Of a stretch of 64,000 nt of DNA, positions 58,740-64,000 are shown in pieces; position 1 is the stretch's first letter; the number at the start of each line of letters is the position of its first letter. The stretch lies in the NCBI GenBank assembly GCA_014058105.1, contig JACGCM010001129.1:1685001-1749000 (forward strand). Reading direction: 5' to 3'. The notes below the pieces were generated by a model. It was not told where the DNA came from. It saw only the letters and a program-made list of their open reading frames with translations, and ran no database searches. This DNA comes from Kingdonia uniflora. Its lineage: Eukaryota > Streptophyta > Magnoliopsida > Ranunculales > Circaeasteraceae. Both the position numbers and the translations under genes were made by a program.

Positions 58740-61700
58740 GATCAGCCATAAATTCTTGAGCTCGAGCAGCCACAATTATCCTACCTTACTCTACCATTTA
58801 GCAGGTTGAGAACCTAACTCCGTTTCTATAGAGTACATATAGTTTCCTCGATCTACATCAACTCTGCAAACACATCCTTTATTTGACAAACAGTTGTGCA
58901 AGGTATCTTTCTCTAACTCGAGCCTTCTCACTTCCTCTACAAAATAGGCAATCACTACCATTAGCATCTTTGAACGTGATGCCTAAGACATAAACGCCTT
59001 AGAAAAATTCTCTCTCATCTTCTGAAGATACTCTTTCAACTTCGTATTCCGTGCTTCATACCATTCCATTCAACTTTCTACGTGGGACATAAGAGTGATA
59101 TGCTCCCTCGCCTTCTCATCTATTTTATCTAATTGAGCCTGGTTCATCATCCTCAATTCAGCTACCTGGGCATAAAGTTCCTCAAGCTCCCTGTCTTTAT
59201 CTGCACTTACCGCAGCAAGAGATTTTTTCAATAATTTGTCTTTTTTCTTTATCAAAAGATCTGTACTCCTAATCACCCGCTCTAACTTCTGTGTCCGGAC
59301 AAGAACAACATCCAGCTTGCTTTGGCACTCGCTTAACCGCTCATTTCCCTTTTGTACGTGAGCCTGAGTAAGAGCTATATCTCCCTCCAACCCTCTAATT
59401 TAAGCTGATAGGCTAACCACATCTCCTTGAACAATGGAGACCCTGGCATCACCTTTATTTTTCCTCGAGCGCTCTTCAGCTTCGACATTTTTGGCACGGG
59501 AATTAGCCAGAGCTAAATCAGCCTTCAGTTGTGCTACCCTCTTATTCAACTCATTACATCATCTTTGCACCAACTGGAACTCTATATCTTTAGCAGGTAA
59601 AGCTACAGTCAACTGCTCAACAATAATTTCGGAGTTAGATAGGCCATCTCGAGCTCTCTTCAGCTCGCTATCTTTCTCAATCATTTTATTCTTCAATTGC
59701 TCCGGTTCGCTTTTAGTACTCACTAGATCAGCTCGAGTATGCTATTGTTCGTTTGTTTTACTGATCATTTGATTCTTCAAATTGTCTACAAAATGGCACA
59801 ACTCTTTCTCTGTTGTTTCTAACACTAGGATAAGGTATCGAGCCATGCTCACCTCCTTGCTATTTACCATCAACTCATCATTCCGATTTTTGAGTTTCGC
59901 TGTCCCTCCCTTCGCCTCAGCGAGCTCTTTTTTCCCCTTATTAATTTTGGCACCTTTTTGCTCAATCTTTCGAATCAGATCATCAACCGTTTGTATTGTA
60001 GCGACAAGTTTGAAATGTATCTTGACATATTAATCCTCTCTATCCTCATATATCTTCTACATGTTCGCATACTCCACTTCCCATCCATGGTTATCTTTGA
60101 GTGCTTCTTCTTCATCCAAGCGAACTGACTCTAGTTCAACCTACATCACAAACACAATACAACCAGCTTGGTCCAAGAACACTCAATCATAATACATGGA
60201 GCTTTTTTTTAACAAATTTATATTTTTTGACATCTACTGTGCTAAATTGCTTCTAAACCTAAGGTCAAAGTACGATCCCAGTTCGATAACAAAAACATAT
60301 ACTTCCAATTTTAAGGTACACATTCTTTACGTTCTAACGTTTTCAAATACTTTTATATTTTCTATACACAGTTGAGTACCATTACGCCTAAACTATTTAC
60401 ACATTTTTGGTCTGTCTCTATACTCTAATTTTTTTAATTTGTAACTCTAAAGTAATGTAGCATACAAGTCAAATATTTCTTGCTCTTCTATAACCTGTAG
60501 CTCCGCTTGCAAAGATAACAGGGATGCTGAGGCATCTTTCTCCTTAGTAAGCTCATTCTCTAACTCTTCAATTCTGAGGCGCATATTCTTAAGCTCCTAC
60601 ACACAATTCTTATAGACATTTATTAGCCTACATAAATTGTCCAACAAAACATACCCCATAACATTACAATTCTCAACCCCATATAAACGTACATCCAAAA
60701 AATAAAGTCAATAATTCTACTCTACCTTCTCGGCATCATCCTCTAAATTCTCCTTGTCATCCCCTTGATTCTCTAGCTTGGTTTGAAGAAAGATACCATC
60801 TAACCCTCCTACCATGCCAACTACCTCCTCCTCCTTCACGAAGATACCCTCCAAGACCTCCTTCACCTCTATTTTGGAGTACCCCACTTTGAGAAGTTGG
60901 TGCCTAAGCCTATCATGCTAAACAACTGGCACATCTAACTTCTTCTGTACTTTATCCTTCAGCTCATTAATCTCCACCTCATGTGCAGCCTTCGCAGACT
61001 TAAGTTGCTTTCCCTTCCAAGCAAGGTCGGACTTCAAGCGAATCACCTTCTTCTCGAGCTCTACCTTTTCAATTTTGAGCTCAACTTTACCCTCTTCAAT
61101 CCCGAGGTAGATCCCCTTCATCAGGCGAGCAGCCTACACAAAACAAGTCAAGTACATTTAAAGTTTGAATCATGAATACACAATTTAGATACATACAGAT
61201 TATCATAAATACAAAATTTATCTCGAGCTTACCACTTTGCTCATCACATCATCCCCCTTTCGAGCTGTAAGCGTTGCCCTATCCTTCACGACCCTTAGCT
61301 CATCTTCCTCTTCGGGTCGAGTTTCAACGACCTGAACCCCAATCACTCCAGAAGGAATCACCCTCCTCTTTTTTACATCTAACTCGACCTCACCACTTTC
61401 AGTGGCTCTGGAGGCCGAACCACGTTTCAAAATTCTCTTCTTCAGAAATGCCCAAGCTAGCTTGCTCGACGTAGTGGATTCCAGAATATCTACAAAATCT
61501 AATTCAGTGACCTTCGACATAGTTGCACGCTTCTCTCCATCTTCCCCACTCTTCTGTTTGACTCTAAGCCTAGTCATCAGTCTCGCTGCTTGAGACCTCT
61601 GAACCTTCTCAGAGTTATTGTTAGCTCGTTTATTTCTGTTAATGCCGAGGTCTTTTAGCTCAACCTGGAGCTCAACCTCTTCTTGAGCAACCGTATTTAG

Positions 61701-62640
61701 CAGGGATTTCTTCTTCTCCACCTTCGACTGAGGACCTATCAAAACAATAATACATTATTAACAACAGAACAACATTCAATTTTAATAGTTTGATATTATG
61801 TGTTATTACACTTACTTTTCTTTACAGTTCTATGCTGAAGTTCTATAGGTTCTTCATCATCTCTCTGAAGGCAAACACCTTTCACCCATATCACGTTATC
61901 ATTCCACATTTGACCTGCTGAATTCAGATTGAAAAATAAAAGTCGGGTCGAATTCACAAAATAGTATGCACCTCCACTTGCAAAAAAATTATTCACCCTA
62001 CAAACTTCAAAACATCTTCAGGATATATTCTCCTCTCCACCTCATTCTCCTCCTACAACATATTTAAATTTTTATAAACATTTATTACCTCTCATATGTT
62101 CATGTTCAGCTGAGCAGGACATGCCCCTATGATATTAATTATCCCTTTACAAAATTGCTCAGGGGCAGGCACAACACATACTCCAGCTGAGATAGGTTAC
62201 ATAAAAATCCCTCTTCCAAATCACCCTGGACATTTCCATCATAATACCCTAAGGAGATCGAATCATCTATCCCCCTGTTCGTTTTTTCCTTCTCTAAATT
62301 GGCTAACAGAAAGAAATGTTCCTCCCCAGATCCTATAATACAACTTCTAAACTGCCAACTAGCATGTTCTATGAAATTTCTCCATATTCCCCCTATAGCG
62401 GCCTTAGATTTACAGAACTCTCTAAACACATCGAAGTTCGGAGGGTAAGATACCAATTACCTAGGGAAATCTGGAAATTGGGTCATTCCTACGTCGTTCA
62501 CCCTATCAGATTCTACAATAGTAGCTGATCGACCAGAGGTCGATGCCTTAATCACAGGTGAAGTCACCATCTCAACTGCAACTCTAAAATGAAGTTTGGT
62601 TCTATACAAGTACTCCTCACGCTCAACCTACATACAAGTC
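58740..62640 (-). pseudogene. Spliced antisense gene of Tat element (long coiled coil), decayed
   Basis: At least six minus-strand coding blocks are bounded by GT-AG signals. About 62640-62139 contains WQFRSCIIGSGEEHFFLLANL and SISLGYYDG. About 62045-61816 starts EENEVERRIYPEDVLKFVG. About 61738-61233 is K/R/E-rich and ends MSKV before GTAAGC. 61134-60726 is coiled coil, donor GTAGAG. About 60598-60485 reads ELKNMRLRIEELENELTKEK. About 60140-58760 is long coiled coil: LEGDIALTQAHVQKGNERL, DRELEELYAQVAELRMMNQ. Tat elements are known to carry extra antisense ORFs between pol and the 3' LTR; this fits. Several stops mean it is no longer intact. Function unknown. Confidence 0.6.
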
Positions 62641-63587
62641 TAGGTATTCTATCATTATCTTTTACACATACATCACACATATACGCTTATCATACATATT
62701 TCTTGTATACATATATATCAAACAAATTTTTATAGGTTACTATAAGTAGTTATTTTTCGAAATATGACTACCACAAAAATCTTTCAAAAAACATATATCA
62801 TCAATATCACAAATCATTTACCAACCTTCAACGTCAGAAAATAAATCTGAAGCAGCGCCAAATCCTTCTTTCACAATGCTGTTATACAACGACTGTCATG
62901 ACTCAGTCTCTGTAGCCTTTTCTCGCCTTGACTGTCGATCACTCTCGTCTAATATCTCACGTGGATCTCTGTTATATTTTATCTTTTCTCTCATACTGTT
63001 TTTTAATTTTTCAGAAGATGATAAACGCTTGAATGAGGAAGATGAATCAATATTTATATTTTCTCTCTCTAACCGTAGGCATTATTGGGTCTCACACGAG
63101 TTGCCCTCGGTTTTGAAACCGAGGCATCCATTCTATAATTAATGTCAGACATTTTGCACCCTTTCGGTGAAAACACCTTCCCATTATTGCCCCCTTTCTT
63201 ATATTTTATTATATTCTCATCTCTCATATCCAAATCTTCCTCTGACCTCCCCACACTCATAATGACTCAGCACTTACATGTAATCAAACTTTCCCTGTAA
63301 TAACACATGAGACAAAAAATCAAAAATACCAGCTTTTTTTATTCTCGCTTCTACAAAAATCAAAAATCAAAACTCAAAAATCAAAAATCAAAAATCAAAA
63401 AATCAAACTTTCCCTGCATCAACAGCTTTTTCCTATTGATGCCATTACCAAAGTTATCATATTTCAAATTTTCAAAATCTTTATTCGAAACTGTCACAAC
63501 AACATTTACCAAAAAAGAGGACAAATTCAAAAATTCAATCTAATTACATTTCCTTAAAAGTTATTCGACCTCATACAATTTACTCAC

Positions 63588-63791
63588 TCACATATAATTA
63601 CACTTGAAACATCCCAAATGTCCTAGGGAGCCGCACTGAATCAGTTTGCCTCCCACAATCCACACATCTTTTAGCTCGATCTCTTCTTCAAGAATTAACC
63701 TCACAACCTCTTTACGAGTTGAAGGCTCTACAATTATTTCATAGAATAACTCCTCGTAGAAGCGATGTCCTAACTCGAGTTCCCTACCCAT
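63588..63791 (-). other. Possible further exon or separate antisense frame
   Basis: A 67-codon minus-strand frame starting MGRELELGHRFYEELFYE, rich in Glu, Leu and Val. It lies upstream (in minus-strand sense) of the antisense gene and could be an early exon or a fragment of another gene. The intervening 62.65-63.58 kb is AT-rich with CAAAAAT repeats (63355-63400). I do not recognise the protein. Confidence 0.3.
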
Positions 63792-64000
63792 CTAATCTAA
63801 ATCTTCAACCTGATACTCACTCACTGGCAACTCAGCATCATAATCTAGCAAGCCAATGATGCACTCTTGTACTTCAGCTATCTTAATCGTCAATAGTCTC
63901 TTAACGACATAACGAATTCTCTCAGATCGAGTCCACATCATCTTCCATATCTTCCTCATATCTACACTCATTTCCCCTATTTATAAAATTTTCTAGATTA

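Larger units (their letters stand above)
51946..64000 (+). mobile_element. Tat-lineage Ty3 retrotransposon (3' end outside window)
   Basis: 5' LTR (51946-52559), primer site, gag, protease, RT, two RNase H domains and integrase all lie in order on the plus strand to 58202. About 5.8 kb of further internal sequence contains a minus-strand multi-exon gene. The primer site, the duplicated RNase H and the long antisense region are hallmarks of the Tat clade (Ogre/Retand/Grande type). The 3' LTR was not reached. Stops and frameshifts are frequent in all plus-strand genes. The solo LTR at 9512-10413 belongs to the same family. Confidence 0.88.

Noticed and set aside
59434..60033. 112- and 83-codon plus-strand frames
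   Set aside because: Opposite strand of the coiled-coil antisense gene. Leu/Ser-rich composition is what the complement of Glu/Lys-rich codons gives.
1..64000. CRISPR arrays, bacterial operons, phage genes
   Set aside because: The window is plant nuclear DNA; the repeats found are LTR-internal tandems, microsatellites and transposon ends.

Overview
The window is nuclear DNA of a flowering plant, most likely a eudicot. Genes have GT-AG introns, there is a plant-type U1 snRNA promoter, and most of the sequence is layered, decayed transposable elements. Two protein-coding genes look intact. The first (minus strand, 11987-18634) is a 770-residue U-box/ARM-repeat E3 ubiquitin ligase of the Arabidopsis PUB6/PUB7/PUB45 group, with five coding exons. 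The second (plus strand, 26171-30283) is cycloeucalenol cycloisomerase (CPI1), a phytosterol enzyme, with seven coding exons. Two small RNA genes lie just beyond the 3' end of the PUB gene, on the same strand: tRNA-Lys(CTT) and a U1 spliceosomal RNA with its own USE and TATA promoter.

Layout. 1-8.7 kb: a SINE followed by a badly decayed Ty1/copia element. 9.5-10.4 kb: a solo LTR of a Tat-type Ty3 retrotransposon with an internal tandem duplication. 11.1-19.3 kb: U1, tRNA-Lys and the PUB gene, whose intron 1 carries a 1.55-kb LTR element in antisense. 19.6-25.7 kb: a second SINE copy with a 20-bp target duplication, a palindrome cluster, a hAT-like element with nested sequence, and a Mutator-like MITE with a perfect 9-bp target duplication. 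26.2-30.3 kb: CPI1.

31-49.4 kb: one L1-type LINE on the minus strand has been broken by two copies of a PIF/Harbinger transposon. Each copy carries three genes: a transposase, a MADF/Myb-like ORF1 on the opposite strand, and an extra plant-mobile-domain (PMD, MAIN-like) gene. The first copy (31288-41731) has matching TIRs and a TAA target duplication. It also has an internal left end at 34519, so it looks like a compound transposon that picked up the PMD gene. It was later hit by a solo LTR and by a Ty3 element of the same LTR family as the insertion in the PUB intron.

50-51.9 kb: a probable hAT transposase tail and a LINE ORF1 fragment. 51946-64000: a Tat-lineage Ty3 retrotransposon with LTR, PBS, gag, protease, RT, two RNase H domains and integrase on the plus strand. 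Downstream, on the minus strand, is a multi-exon coiled-coil antisense gene. The 3' LTR lies outside the window.

Almost every transposon gene has stops or frameshifts. The strongest candidate for an under-described system is the PMD-carrying compound PIF/Harbinger element. The antisense spliced gene of the Tat element is second. All calls come from reading the sequence and recalled family features; no database search was run.
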